Below, one piece after another: positions 44,558 to 56,700 of a DNA stretch of 64,000 nt. The stretch comes from Balaenoptera acutorostrata. Taxonomy: Eukaryota > Chordata > Mammalia > Artiodactyla > Balaenopteridae. A program made the position numbers and the translations under genes. The stretch is taken from assembly GCF_949987535.1 (NCBI RefSeq), contig NC_080067.1:45320910-45384909 (forward strand), in the 5' to 3' direction. Position 1 is the stretch's first letter; each line of letters opens with the position of its first letter. Under the pieces are notes generated by a model that saw only the letters and a program-made list of their open reading frames with translations, was not told the DNA's origin and did no database searches.

Positions 44558-47499
44558 CGCACTGTCAAACTATTTCTATAGGCCTGAAATGTCTTAAAAA
44601 AGTGGAAATATGGAAATTACCATATAAGGCAGTTTACATCAAATTAAATAGCTGTGAGTCAAAGTTCAGTTCATACGGACATATTGTAACCATTTCAGAG
44701 AGGATATAGTTTTCATTCAAAACTGCTCAAACCTACTTGTTATAGGTTTTATTAAGACAACTGTAATAGTGTTTCATTTTGTAAAAACTGCTATAAATTG
44801 TACCTTTTAAAAATTTTTTGTCCTCACTTTTCCTTTTCTTCCTCTCCTTCGTTACATCTCCCTTCCCCCCTCTTTCCCTACATCCCTTCCATCTTCCCTC
44901 CCTTTTACATCTCTGACTATTTCAATGAATTTGCAGGATTACATCCCAGCCTTTCTTCAGAGAGGGGAAAAGGTCCACTTTTGTACAGTGCACAGGCATA
45001 ATGTTTTAAGAAAAAGAGCCAATCATTGGTGATGGCCTAGAAATGTACTTTCTCTCCTCAGACCTGTGAATTTTCCCTGTAGGAACAGCTGTTACATAGT
45101 GCACTTTTCCAGCAAAGTAGCTAAAAGAGGCCAATGCATTTTAACCATCACCTGTATAAATGAGCGAAATTTGGAGCTGAAAACTGGTGATATGATGAAA
45201 ATATTTCCAACATATTTACAGTATACTTAACCTCGTATGGGTCCAGGAGAAGCAGATTTTCTAAATGGCCTAGCTTATTTTCAGAAAACACGGACAGCAC
45301 TTAAATAACTTAGCAAGCCCACCATGGCTCCATTTTGGCCCCAGGGAAATCTCTGGTCTGGATAGGGGAAAAAAAATTCTTTTAGTTTCTGGAAACATGA
45401 CCCATAGAAGGTTAGAAGAGAATTTTTGCATTAACCTTTTCTTTTAATTACATATAAAGTGCAGGTTGTAGATGACTCGTTGTAAAGAAAAGGGAAATAT
45501 GGTCTGGGTAAACATTTACCTTTTAATTTTCTCTTAATTTCTTGAGGCCCATTATGTGTTTATCAAGGCGGGTAACAGCTTTAAGTTAACAATGCAACAA
45601 TGCATCGTTAAATGTACACCAGATGTTCCTTTTCTGACACCTATTACTGAGAGCCCTCAACTTGCCTGTCAAGGAGAGGAAAAAAAATGTGTGTTCTCCT
45701 TTAATAACCAACACTAAGCCATCAAAACAAGAAGCAATAACGGAAAGACTCTGACACATTGCTTTGATGAAATACTGCCTGGAAACTCATTAGTGTAACA
45801 GGCTGCAGATGAAGCAGCATACCCACTCCTCAGCCATATTCTTGAGGAGCTGAGTAATAAAGACACTCAGCAGAAGTTTAAGCCTAAGGATTGAACCGCT
45901 GATGCAGTTTCAAACGATGGGCACATTGGTTGCCCTTGTGAATCACAAATAGGACTTGGGAGCTAGATGAAATTGACAGACAGCAGAGAGTATGCGCAAG
46001 CCCATTCAGAAAACGGGTGATACGTGTTTCGGAGATCATAAACTAAAATGTTACGAAGAAAGTTGCAGCAGATGGCTACACGGGCATAAATGTTCTAAAA
46101 TGCGGAGTTTTTTTTAAAGGAGCTTTTTATGGAAGATGTGCAGTTGGATCTTGGAATGGATTAAAATTGGGGGAGTTATAACTAGTTCTTCGCTTTTCCG
46201 TGTCTGATTAATTTACCTCCCAGAGAGAAGTTACTTAAGTGGGCTTTCATAGATCCACTGTAGCAAATCCTGTGAAAAGATGACACATTTCCCCTGTGGC
46301 TGATAGATTTATGGGTATTTCTACAGATCAAATCTCAGCCTGGAAAACTGGTGGTGGTGGGGGGAGGTGAAGGAGGGAAGTGGGTGAGAATAAATGTACA
46401 AATGAAACTTGTGCTGTTCTTTCATTGAACCAAATTAATTGAGACACATCAGCTTTCCTGTTTTGCAGGCAGTTTTAATGAATTTTGGATTGCAAATGTC
46501 TTCGAAGTAAAGTAGAATCGAAATCTCTTCAAATGTTGAAATGTTCCATGCAGTTTGCTTTCTGTGAGGGAAAACGTTCTCTTTTACCCAAACTGATAAA
46601 CTCAGGGTTTGTTCAAGGAGGAAAAAAAGAATCAGAAATAATGAAGTTAAAAGGAGCTGTAAAAATTGCTTTAAAATACATAGAGCACACATTTCAAGGC
46701 TGAAGCTTTGCCCAGCTACAATTCATGGATAAAGTTCAGAGCTTTACGATGCTACAGCATGAAAGTGTCCACCAGGAGCCTTTGGTACTGGGGGTGGAAT
46801 ATTTGGGATTTCACTTCTCTTCTTTAATTCTGTCCTCCTCTTTTCCCCTATAAATGAAAACAAAGTGCATCAAAGTTCTGTTAACGTTATATTAGTGAAT
46901 TGAAGCTCTGAGCTCAGCAATGAAATGCAGAAATCCTCTGTTGAGCAACATCCAAAGGTCGTTTATCCAGCCTTTCAAAGTGGTATTTAGTTTGCGCCAG
47001 GTGATGCTGGGCCCTCTATTAAAAGGAATCCAGGAACTGTGTTGGTGATAGCAGGAATCGTACCACCCACAGGACCATTCAGCATGAGGCATGACGGCAT
47101 ACTTAATGACAAGTTATATCCTCCCACAAAGGAATTTCTGAACCTGCCATTTGAGAGCTATGCCATTGAGCTATGATTCCTGTAACTGAGAAAACGAAGT
47201 TCTGCCTCCCACTGAGTGATCTGTTGAGTCTTTTCGTACTGAGATGAAAGTAAAGAAATGAACATAAATAGTGCAGATTACAAGTATAGTTGTTTCTACA
47301 ACAAAATTAATAAAAGCAACTGACCCAGGTGTTTTGGATCATTTACAAATTCTGTTGGTTTGAATGTAGTTGAAGGATTATTATTCTGAGCACTAGGAAC
47401 TAGGATACTAAAAGAATGGCCTTGAATAAAAAGGAGTCCCGAGCATTTTATATATATTCCTTTGTAGGAATATACATTGCACACATAAGTACAGAAAAA
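44558..47499. other. single-copy DNA, conserved-noncoding-like, with C/T-rich tract
   Basis: 44812-44915 is a pyrimidine-rich tract (cttttccttttcttcctctcc-type). From about 45100 to 47280 there is over 2 kb without any recognisable transposon, unusual for this window. It has intermediate GC content and motif-rich stretches such as 'gtaacagctttaagttaacaatgcaacaatgcatcg'. Such repeat-free blocks are often constrained. A G-rich run lies at 46350-46386. No coding frame or splice pattern supports an exon. Confidence 0.4.
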
Positions 47500-48775
47500 T
47501 CATAAGCGAACAACTTGATGAATAAACTGAGCACTACCATGCAAGCACCAATTAGATCTAGAAATAGAACACCACCAGCACTCAAGAAACCCACAGGGTC
47601 ACCTCCTATTCGTTACCCACCTCCTCCCCAAAGGTAACCATTAGTCTGACTTCTATCACAATAGATTACTTTTGTTTTTGAGCTTTATATTGCTATCATC
47701 ATGCATTATACTTTGTATATATATATGTATCTGAACTCCTTCATTTCATATTATGTTCATGTTATTCCTCCAGGTAATAATTTTTTATTTTCATTGATGT
47801 GTAGGTCCCATTGAATGAATATACTGTACTACAACTTATTTATCTATTCTAATGTTTAAGGATATTTGGGCTGTTATCAATGTTAAGGTATTATGAGCAA
47901 CACTTCGAGAGCATTCTTACACATATTGGAATTGCTAGGAGTGGAATTGCTGAGTGATGGAATATGCATATGCTTAGCTTTAGTAGATAATGCCATACAG
48001 TTTTCCAACGTGTGTATCAACTTAGAGTTCTATTATACCATCAGTATCTGAATTCCTGTTACTCAGAATCATTGTATGATCAGTTTGCTTAAGCTTCAGC
48101 CATCCTGGTAGTGTGTAGTATATCTTATTGACTTATTTTCCCTGATGATTGATGTAGTTGAGCATCATTTGACATGTTTACTGGCAATTTGAATATTCTC
48201 TCTGATGTAATCCCTTTTTAATTTTCTGGCCAATTTTTAAAATTGCATTGTCTTTTTCTTACTGGCAATTTGAATATTCTCTCTGATGTAATCCCTTTTT
48301 AATTTTCTGGCCAATTTTTAAAATTGCATTGTCTTTTTCTTACTGACATGTGGGAATTCATTATATAGTCTATGTGTGTGTCCTTTGTTAGTTATATGTA
48401 TTGCAAATACCTTCTCCCATTATGTAGGTTGCCTTTTCACTTTTTAAATGTGTCTTCAATGAAAAAATTCTTAATTTTAACATGGTCAGTGTTTTTTTCA
48501 TATATAGTGTTTTTGGTGTCCTTTTCAAGAAATCTTTGCCTCCTCAAGATCATAAAGATATCCTCCTATGGTATATCCTCGAAGCTTTATCATTTTACTT
48601 TCACATTCAAACCTGTAATCCATCTGGAATTGGTATTTGTCATTGAAGAGGCATTTTTTCCCATATGGATATTCAGTGGGCCCAATACTATGTGTCAAAA
48701 AGATTGTGTTTTGCATACTGCTAGGTAGTACCTCTGTTGTCATAAATGTCCATATATGATTAATTGCTGGGTGTT
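47500..48775 (-). mobile_element. old L1M with internal tandem duplication
   Basis: Antisense ancient L1 from 3' UTR ('ggatatttgggctgttatcaatgttaagg', 'ggaattgctaggagtggaattgctgagtgatgg') into ORF2 C-terminal sequence ('gtaggttgccttttcactttttaaatgtg', 'accttctcccattatg'). An 81-bp segment is perfectly duplicated in tandem at 48178-48339. All frames are broken; a 72-codon remnant at 48525-48743 preserves ORF2-like order only. Confidence 0.75.
48178..48339. repeat. perfect 81-bp tandem duplication
   Basis: Copy 1 is 48178-48258 and copy 2 is 48259-48339. The two are identical base for base. It lies inside an old, diverged L1M whose normal sequence has a single copy. Confidence 0.95.
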
Positions 48776-50424
48776 GTATATGAAAAATTTTAGTGATAAT
48801 TTAAGGCTCTGGATGATAGTATTGTCCTTCAAGGAGGATTTACTTTTCTTCTGGCAGGTATTTGAAGAGGAGTCACTTACTTTTCAATCAAGGATTAAGC
48901 CTATTTAAATCTGAGCTCCAGCCTTTGTGAGGGGTTGTCACTTTCCATTTTGCCCTTAATCATGGGGTATAGCCTTTCAGGACTACAGCTGAATGTCTGG
49001 AATGTTTAGCAAGGCTCTTCATTATTGGTGAGCCCTGAACTGCAATTTTTTGTGCTCTCAGTCTCATCAGCCTTCCAAAATTCTGCTTGCCTTCTCAGCC
49101 TCTCAGCTGTCACATTAAAATTGCCAAATGCTTTGCCAAATATCACACTCATCTCTCTAAGCTTTCCTTCTCTCCGGGATCACAGCCCCTCAAATTCTTT
49201 TTTCCAAATCAATTTTTCAATCTTTATTTTTCCTTCAACTTTTCTACTTTATCACACTGGTAGGGCTCAGCTGATGAAAATTAGTCTATCATAGCCAGAA
49301 GTCTCCAACATATTTTAATGAAAAAATGTTTTTTAAACCTTAAGATTTTATCAAGCTTAACTGAACCACAAACTAAAAATTATACTTTGATTTGTGTTAA
49401 AGAATTAAATGTTAAACTTTCTCTGAATTTAGACCCAATTTGTGTAAATACAACCCGTAAAAAGTTAAAGCAATGACCTTTATTTTTTAATAACTTTAGC
49501 AGATATATTTTGGTCATTATATTAATGACAAATTAATGACAAATACTCCTCTAGGAGTATTAATATTGACATATTAATGACAAATACTCCTCTAGGAATC
49601 ATGGACGCAGTAGTGCACAAGAGGGTTCCCTCTCTCACACAACTTAAGATTTTCTAACTCTATTGAACTGAAAATTCCATATGGTTTTAGCAGTGAAATG
49701 GCTCTTACAAGGAGGGAAATACCATGGAATCCATCTTCCCTTCATTGTGTAAGTCATTCTCAGCTTGGAACCAAGACCAAAAGGCTTAACTATAAAATCA
49801 CCCTCTCATCTTTTCAGAACAGGCATAGTGTGGAGGTGCCTGAGTGGGTCACCTACAGGCCCAAAGCAGAGAGGTGATGATCCCATACGAAGTGAAAAGC
49901 TATGACTTGATGAGAAGGGGAAAAAAGGACAGAAAACAAAAAATAGAGTATTTGGTTGACCATATTATCAGGCAGAAAAATTTAACAAAATCAATTGAAC
50001 CTAATTCTGTACTTAGGGTAAACTTTAAATAATTAAAGCTGTAGAAGCAGGCTAACTATTACAAGAAAAACTGTGTCAAAAGTAAATGATGCCCTGACAG
50101 ACATCAACATGCGAAAAGACTAGCCTGTGGCCCACATTAAAGGTTAAGCCAAAACTTAGTAGTTAAAGAAATCTGGAGCGGACCAGTAAATCGTTAGAAA
50201 TTAACATCACCCTTACCATATAATTCTACTTATTGTACATAATTCTACTTATATCTAATTATTGTAAATAATTATTTTGTTGGGAGTTAACTTTATGTTC
50301 TCTTATTCCATACATTATTTTTTATTCTCAGTGAGGTCTTTTTATTGTGTTCATAAAGTCTCAAGATAAAGAACCACTCCAACACATCGTTAACTAACAC
50401 ATCAGCAGTTGTTAACATGAAATC
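48776..50424. other. single-copy DNA with a 41-bp-spaced direct repeat
   Basis: 48830-49300 may be a very old repeat but is not assignable. A 25-bp segment (attaatgacaaatactcctc...) occurs at 49532-49556 and 49573-49597. No gene features. Confidence 0.4.
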
Positions 50425-50580
50425 TACAGACCCCCCTGTAATAGCTACGGGTGAGTTGAAATTTTATATCAAATTTTGTGTGGATATACGATTAAGTATT
50501 TTCCTGGGGAGAGGGTTTAAAGGTTTTTATCTGCTTCTTGGAAGAGTCCATAACCCAAAAAAGTTTAAGGACCACTGCTA
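50425..50580 (-). mobile_element. possible hAT-type DNA transposon fragment
   Basis: The right end reads 'agtccataacccaaaaaagtttaaggaccactgct', the antisense of an ancient terminus 'cagtggttcttaacctttttgggtcatgga'. The left part 'tacagacccccctg' and central 'ttcctggggagaggg' fit the same family. Name not certain. Confidence 0.5.
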
Positions 50581-50862
50581 TTCCATCAGTATCTGAATTC
50601 AGGTGCCCAGAGTGAATGAAACAGGGAAAGTAATTTCTTTACAGAATCCTGCCTTCAAAAGGTTTACTTTTAAAAGAGCATGCCAAGCTTTATAACAGAA
50701 TATGATAATATTCACCACACTAAATCTCACTGGAAGTATTATTTCAATCAAACCACCACAAATAGCCTGCTATTGTAGCATTTTTTAAAAATAAACTTGG
50801 GTTCTTTTCCTGCCTTATATCAGCAGCTTTAGTTTACTGAAAAAACAAACAAAGAAACAAAC

Positions 50863-51234
50863 AAAAAACAGGATTGGGGGGGCTTCCCTGGTGGCGCAGT
50901 GGTTGAGAATCTGCCTGCTAATGCAGGGGACACGGGTTCGAGCCCTGGTCTGGGAAGATCCCACATGCCACGGAGCAGCTGGGCCCGTGAGCCACAACTA
51001 CTGAGCCTGCGCGTCTGGAGCCTGTGCCCGGCAACGGGAGGGGCCGCGATAGTGAAAGGCCCGCGCACCGCGATGAAGAGCGGTCCCCGCACCGCAATGA
51101 AGAGTGGCCCCCACTTGCCGCAACTAGAGAAAGCCCTCGCACGAACCGAAGACCCAACACAGCCAAAAATAAATAAATAAATAAATAAAGTAGCTATTAA
51201 AAAAAAAAAAAAAAAAAAAAAAAACAGGATTGGG
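50863..51234 (+). mobile_element. full-length CHR-type SINE with internal 24-bp duplication
   Basis: The body is 50879-51218, plus strand. The A box (tggcgcagtgg) and B box (ggttcgagccc) are present. A 24-bp unit is duplicated at 51065-51088 and 51089-51112 (three differences), making it longer than its relatives. The tail is AAATA repeats, then 'gtagctatt', then pure A. Flanks share AAAACAGGATTGGG (50865-50878 and 51221-51234). The long frames over it (93-143 codons) are not genes. Confidence 0.93.
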
Positions 51235-51299
51235 AGACTGTTATTATGAAGGAAAAACAAAACTTCTTCCAGTAAAATAGGTATCTATAAAAATTTTTT

Positions 51300-52991
51300 C
51301 CACCAAATTAATATTGTTAAAATGACCATACTACCCAAAGCAATCTACAGATTTAATGAGATCCCTATCAAATTACCCATGACATTTTTCACAAAACTAG
51401 AACAAATAATCCTAAAATATATATGGAACTATTAAAGACCTGGAATTGCCAAAGAAATCCTGAGGAAAAAGAACAAAGCTGGAGACATAATCCTCCCAGT
51501 CTTCAGACAATACTACAAAGTTTCTGTAATCAAAACAGTGTGGTATTGGCACGAAAACAGACATATGGATCAATGGAACAGAATAGAGAGCCCAGAAATA
51601 AACCCACACACCTATGGTCAACTCATCTTCAACAAAGAGGGCAAGAATATACAAAGGAGAAAAGACAGTCTCTTAAACAGATAGTGTTGGGAAAGCTGGA
51701 CAGCCTCATGTAAATCAATGAAATTAGAACACACCCTCACACCATACAAAAAAATAAACTCAAAATAGCTTAAAGACTTAAATATAAGACATGACACCAT
51801 AAAAATTCTAGAAGAGAACATAGGCAAAACAGTCTCTGACATAAATCATAACAATGTTTTCTTAGGTCAGTCTCCCAAGGCAATAGAAATAAAAGCAAAA
51901 ATAAACAAATGGGACTTAATCAAACTCAAAAGTTTTTACAGAGCGAAGGAAACCATAAACAAAATGAAAAGACAACTTACGGACTGGGAGAAAATATTTG
52001 CAAACGATGTGAATGACAAGTGCTTAATTTCCAAAATATGCAAATAGCTTATACAACTCAATAACAGCAACAAAAACAACAAAAAACCCACAAATAACCC
52101 AAGTGAAAAATGGGCAGAAGACCATACAGGTGGCCAACAGGTATATGCAAAGATGATCAACATCACTAATTATTAGAGAAATGCAAATCAAAACTATGAG
52201 GTACCACCTCACACTGGTCAGAATGGCCATCATTAAAAAGTCTACAAATAACAAATGCTGGAGAGAGTGTGGAGAAAAGGGAACCCTCCTACATTATTGG
52301 TGGGAATGTAAATGGGTACAGCCACTGTGGAAAACAGTATGGAGGTTCCTTAAAAAAACTAAAAATAGAGTTGCCATGATATCCAGAAATCCTGGGCATT
52401 TATCCAGAGAAAACTATAATTCAAAAAGATAGATGCACCCTAATGTTCATTGCAGCACTACTTACAATAGCCAAAACATGGAAGTAACCTATAAATGTCC
52501 ATTGACAGATGAATGGATAAAAAAGATGTGGTATATGTACACAATGGAATAATACTCAACCATAAAAAAGAATGAAATAACGCCATTTGCAGTAACATGG
52601 ATGGAACTAGAGATTATCATCCTAAGTGAAGTAAGTCAGAAAGAGAAAGACAAATAACATAAGATATCACTATACAGGGAATCTAAAATATGACACAAAT
52701 GAACTTAATTTCCGAAACAGAAACAGACTCACATAGACATAGAAAACAAACTTATGGTTACCAAAGGGGAAAGGGCATTGGGGAGAGATAAATTAGGAGT
52801 TTGGGATTAGCAGATACAAACTACTATATATAAAATAGATAAACAGCAAGGTCCTGTTGTATAGCACAGGGAACTACATTCAGTATCCTGTAATAAACCA
52901 TAATGGAAAATAATATGTATATATAACTAAATCACTTTGCTGTACACCAGAAACTAACACATCATTGTAAATCAACTATACTTCAATAAAA
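51300..52991 (+). mobile_element. L1, ORF2 C-terminal half to 3' end
   Basis: Plus-strand L1 starting within the RT/C-terminal region ('attaatattgttaaaatgaccatactacccaaagc'). It runs through 'cagtgtggtattggcac', 'gaaatgcaaatcaaaactatgaggtaccacc', a degenerate 'YSPSHYWWEC' knuckle region near 52290, and a 3' UTR ending 'ctatacttcaataaaaaaatg' near 52991. Stops and indels break ORF2 into pieces (e.g. 52181-52432 '[20 protein letters not shown]'). The target duplication is not clear. More decayed than the L1s at 27.2 and 53.5 kb. Confidence 0.88.
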
Positions 52992-53501
52992 AAATGTTTA
53001 ACACATACACAACTTAAAAAAATTGTTCTGGCACTATTAATTTTTAAAATAATAATGAACTATAGAACAGTTTTATTTTAAAGCATATAAGTTGATCAAC
53101 AGAAGTGTTTAAAGCTCATATTTTTTCAAATGTGGCATCTGTTAAATTTTACCAACATTGAGATTTTATCATTACACTCACTGCTATTAAAATGTTGTTT
53201 ATAGTTTTCCAGTTCTTTCCAATTAAAAAAAAATGAACAAATTTGAATAAAATTGGCAAAAAAGTAATCATGAGGTCAAATTAATTTGCATTATGTTGGT
53301 ACATGAAACCACATTATGGATGCCAAAATTCAGATTAGAGGCAAGTTATCCCCAGTTGATATTACTATAATATGGCATTAAATTATTTACAAAATTAGCT
53401 GTTGGCTAGACATTTTGTGATACTTACAATAGGAGAAATGTAAAATTACCTAATTGCACTTGCTACTGATATAGTAACTTCACTTGAACAGATATTCCTT
53501 T
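52992..53501. other. single-copy AT-rich DNA
   Basis: Nothing recognised. Confidence 0.45.
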
Positions 53502-53773
53502 AGGCTGCCACACTGCTTTTTTTTTTTTTTTTTCTGACCGGGTGTGTATTTTTAATTTTAATTTTTATTTATTTATTTTTTATACAGCAGGTTCTTCTTA
53601 CTTATCTATTTTATACATATTAGTATATATATGTCAATCCCAATCTCCCAATTCATCCCACCACCACCACCACCACCCCTACACTTTCCCCCCTTGGTGT
53701 CCATACGTTTGCTCTCTACATCTGTGTCTGTCTCTATTTCTGCCCTGCAAACCGGTTCATCTGTACCATTTTT

Positions 53774-56700
53774 CTAGATTCCACATATATGTGTTAATAT
53801 ACGATATTTGGTTTTCTCCTTCTGAATTCACTATATGACAGTCTCTAGGTCCATCCACGTTTCTACAAATGACCCAATTTTGTTCCTTTTTATGGCTGAG
53901 TAATATTCCATTGTATATATGTACCACAAATTCTTTATCCATTCTTCTGTCAATGGGCGTTTAGGTTGCTTCCATGACCTGGCTACCATAAATAGTGCTG
54001 CAGTGAATATTGGGGTGCATGTGTCTTTTGGAATTATGGTTTCCTCTGGTATATGCCCAGTAGTGGTATTGCTGGGTCATATGGTAATTCTATTTTTAGT
54101 TTTTTAAGGAACCTCCATACTGTTCTCCATAGTGGCTGTATCAATTTACTTTCCCACCAACAGTGCAAGAGGGTTCCCTTTTCTCCACACTCTCTCCACC
54201 ATTTATTGCTTGTAGAGTTTTTGATGATGGCCATTTTGACCAGTGTGAGGTGATACCTCATTGTAGTTTTGATTTGCATTTCTCTAATAATTAGTGATGT
54301 TGAGCAGCTTTTCATGTGCCTCTTGGCCATCTGTATGTCTTCTATGGAGAAGTATCTATTTAAGTCTTCTGCCCATTTTTTGATAGGGTTGTTTGTTTTC
54401 TTAATATTGAGCTGCATGAACTGTTTATATATTTTGGAGATTAACCCTTTGTCCGTTGATTCCTTTGCAAATATTTTCTCCCATTCCGAGGGTTGTCTTT
54501 TAGTCTTGTTTATAGTTTCCTTTGCTGTGCAAAATCTTTTAAGTTTCATTAGGTCCTATTTGTTTGTTTTTATTTTTATTTCCACTACTCTAGGAGGTGG
54601 ATCAAAAGAGATCTTGCTGTGATTTATGTCAAAGAGTGTTCTTCCTATGTTTTCCTCTAAGAGATTTATAGTGTCCGATCTTACATTTAGGTCTTTAACC
54701 CATTTTGAGTTTATTTTTGTGTATGGTGTTAGGAAGTGTTCTAATTTCATTCTCTTCCATGTAGCTGTCCAGTTTTCCCAGCACCACTTATTGAAGAGAC
54801 TGTCTTTTCTACATTGTATATCCTTGCTTTCTTAGTTGTAGATTAGCTGACCATAGGTGGATGGGTTTATCTCTGGGCTTTCTATCCTGTTCCATTGATC
54901 TATATTTCTGTTTTTGTGCCAGTACCATATTGTCTTGATTACTGTAGATTTGTAGTATAGTCTGACCTCAGGGAGTCTGATTCCTCCAGCTCCATTTTTT
55001 TCCCCTCAAGATTACTTTTGCTATTCAGGGTCTTTTGTGTCTCTAAACAAATTTTAAGATTTTTTGTCCTAGTTCTGTAAAAAATGTCATTGGTAATTTG
55101 ATAGGGATTGCATTGAATCTGTAGATTGCTTTGAGTAGTATAGTCATTTTCACAATATTGATTCTTCTAATCCAAGAACATGGTATATATCTCCATCTGT
55201 GTCATCTTTGATTTCTCTCATCACTGTCTTATAGTTTTCTGAGTACAGGTCTTTTACCTCCTTAGGTAGGTTTATTCCTAAGTATTTTATTCTTTTTGTT
55301 GCAATGGTGAATGGGATTGTTTCCTTAATTTCTCTTTCTGATCTTTCATTGTTAGTGTATTGGAATGCAAAAGATTTTTGTGCGTTAATTTTGTATCCTG
55401 CAACTTTACCAAATTCATTGATTAGTTCTAGTAGTTTTCTGGTAGCATCTTTAGGATTCTCTATGTATAGTATCATGTCATCTGCAGTGACAGTTTTACT
55501 TCTTCTTTTCCAATTTGTATTCATTTTATTTCATTTTCTTCTCTGATTGCGGTGGCTAAGGCTTGCAAAACTATGTTGAATAATAGTGGCGAGAGTGAGC
55601 ATCCTTGTCTTGTTCTTGATCTTAGAGGAAATGCTTTCAGTTTTTCACCATTGACAATGATGTTTGCTGTAGGTGTGTTGTATATGGCCTTTATTATGTT
55701 CAGGTAGGTTCCCTTTATGCCCACTTTCTGGAGAGTTTTTATCATAAATGGGTGTTGAATTTTGTCAAAAGCTTTTTCTGCATCTATTGAGATGATCATA
55801 TGGTTTTTATACTTCAATTTGTTAATATGGTGTATCACATTAATTGATTTGCATATATTGAAGAATTTTTGTATTCCTGGGATAAATCCCACTTGATCAT
55901 GGTGTATGATCCTTTTAATGCATTGTTGGAGTCAGTTTGCTAGTATTTTATTGACTATTTTTGCATCTATATTCATCAGTGATATTGCTCTGTAATTTTC
56001 TTTTTTTGTAGTATCATTTTCTGGTTTTAGTATCAGGGTGATGGTGTCCTCATAGAATGAGTTTGGGAGTGTTCTTTCCTCTGCAAGTTTTTGGAAGAGT
56101 TTGAGAAGGGTGGGTGTTAGCTCTTCTCTAAATGTTTGATAGAATTCACTTGTGAAGCCATCTGGTCGTGGACTTTTGTTTGCTGGAAGATTTTTAATCA
56201 CAGTTTCAATTTGATTACTTGTGATTGGTCTGTTCATATTTTCTTTTCTTCCTGGTTCAGTCTTGGAAGGTTATACCTTTCTAAGAATTTGTCCATTTCT
56301 TCCAGGTTTTCCATTTTATTGGCATAGAGGAGCTTCTAGTAGTCTCTTATGATGCTTTGTATTTCTGCGGTGTCTGTTGTAACTTCTCCTTTTTCATTTC
56401 TATTTTTATTGATTTGAGTCCTCTCCCTCTTTTCTTGATGAGTCTGGTTAAAGGTTTATCAATTTTGTTTACCTTCTCAAAGAACCAGCTTTTAGTTTTA
56501 TTGATCTTTGCTATTGTTTTCTTTGTTTCTATTTCATTTATTTCTGCTCTGATCTTTATGATTTCTTTTCTTCTACTAACTTTGGGTTTTGTTTGTTCTT
56601 CTTTCTCTAGTTCCTTTAGGTGTAAGGTTAGATTGTTCATTTGAGATTTTCCTTGTTTCTTGCGGTAGGAGTGTATTGCTATAAACTTCCCTCTTAGAGC

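Noticed and set aside
50829..51260. 143-codon open frame on the minus strand
   Set aside because: It lies across the SINE at 50879-51218. Same SINE-derived peptide as elsewhere.
54269..54622. 117-codon plus-strand hydrophobic frame
   Set aside because: Antisense shadow of L1 ORF2. The same kind of shadow occurs at 28225-28459, 56357-56644 and 57921-58358.
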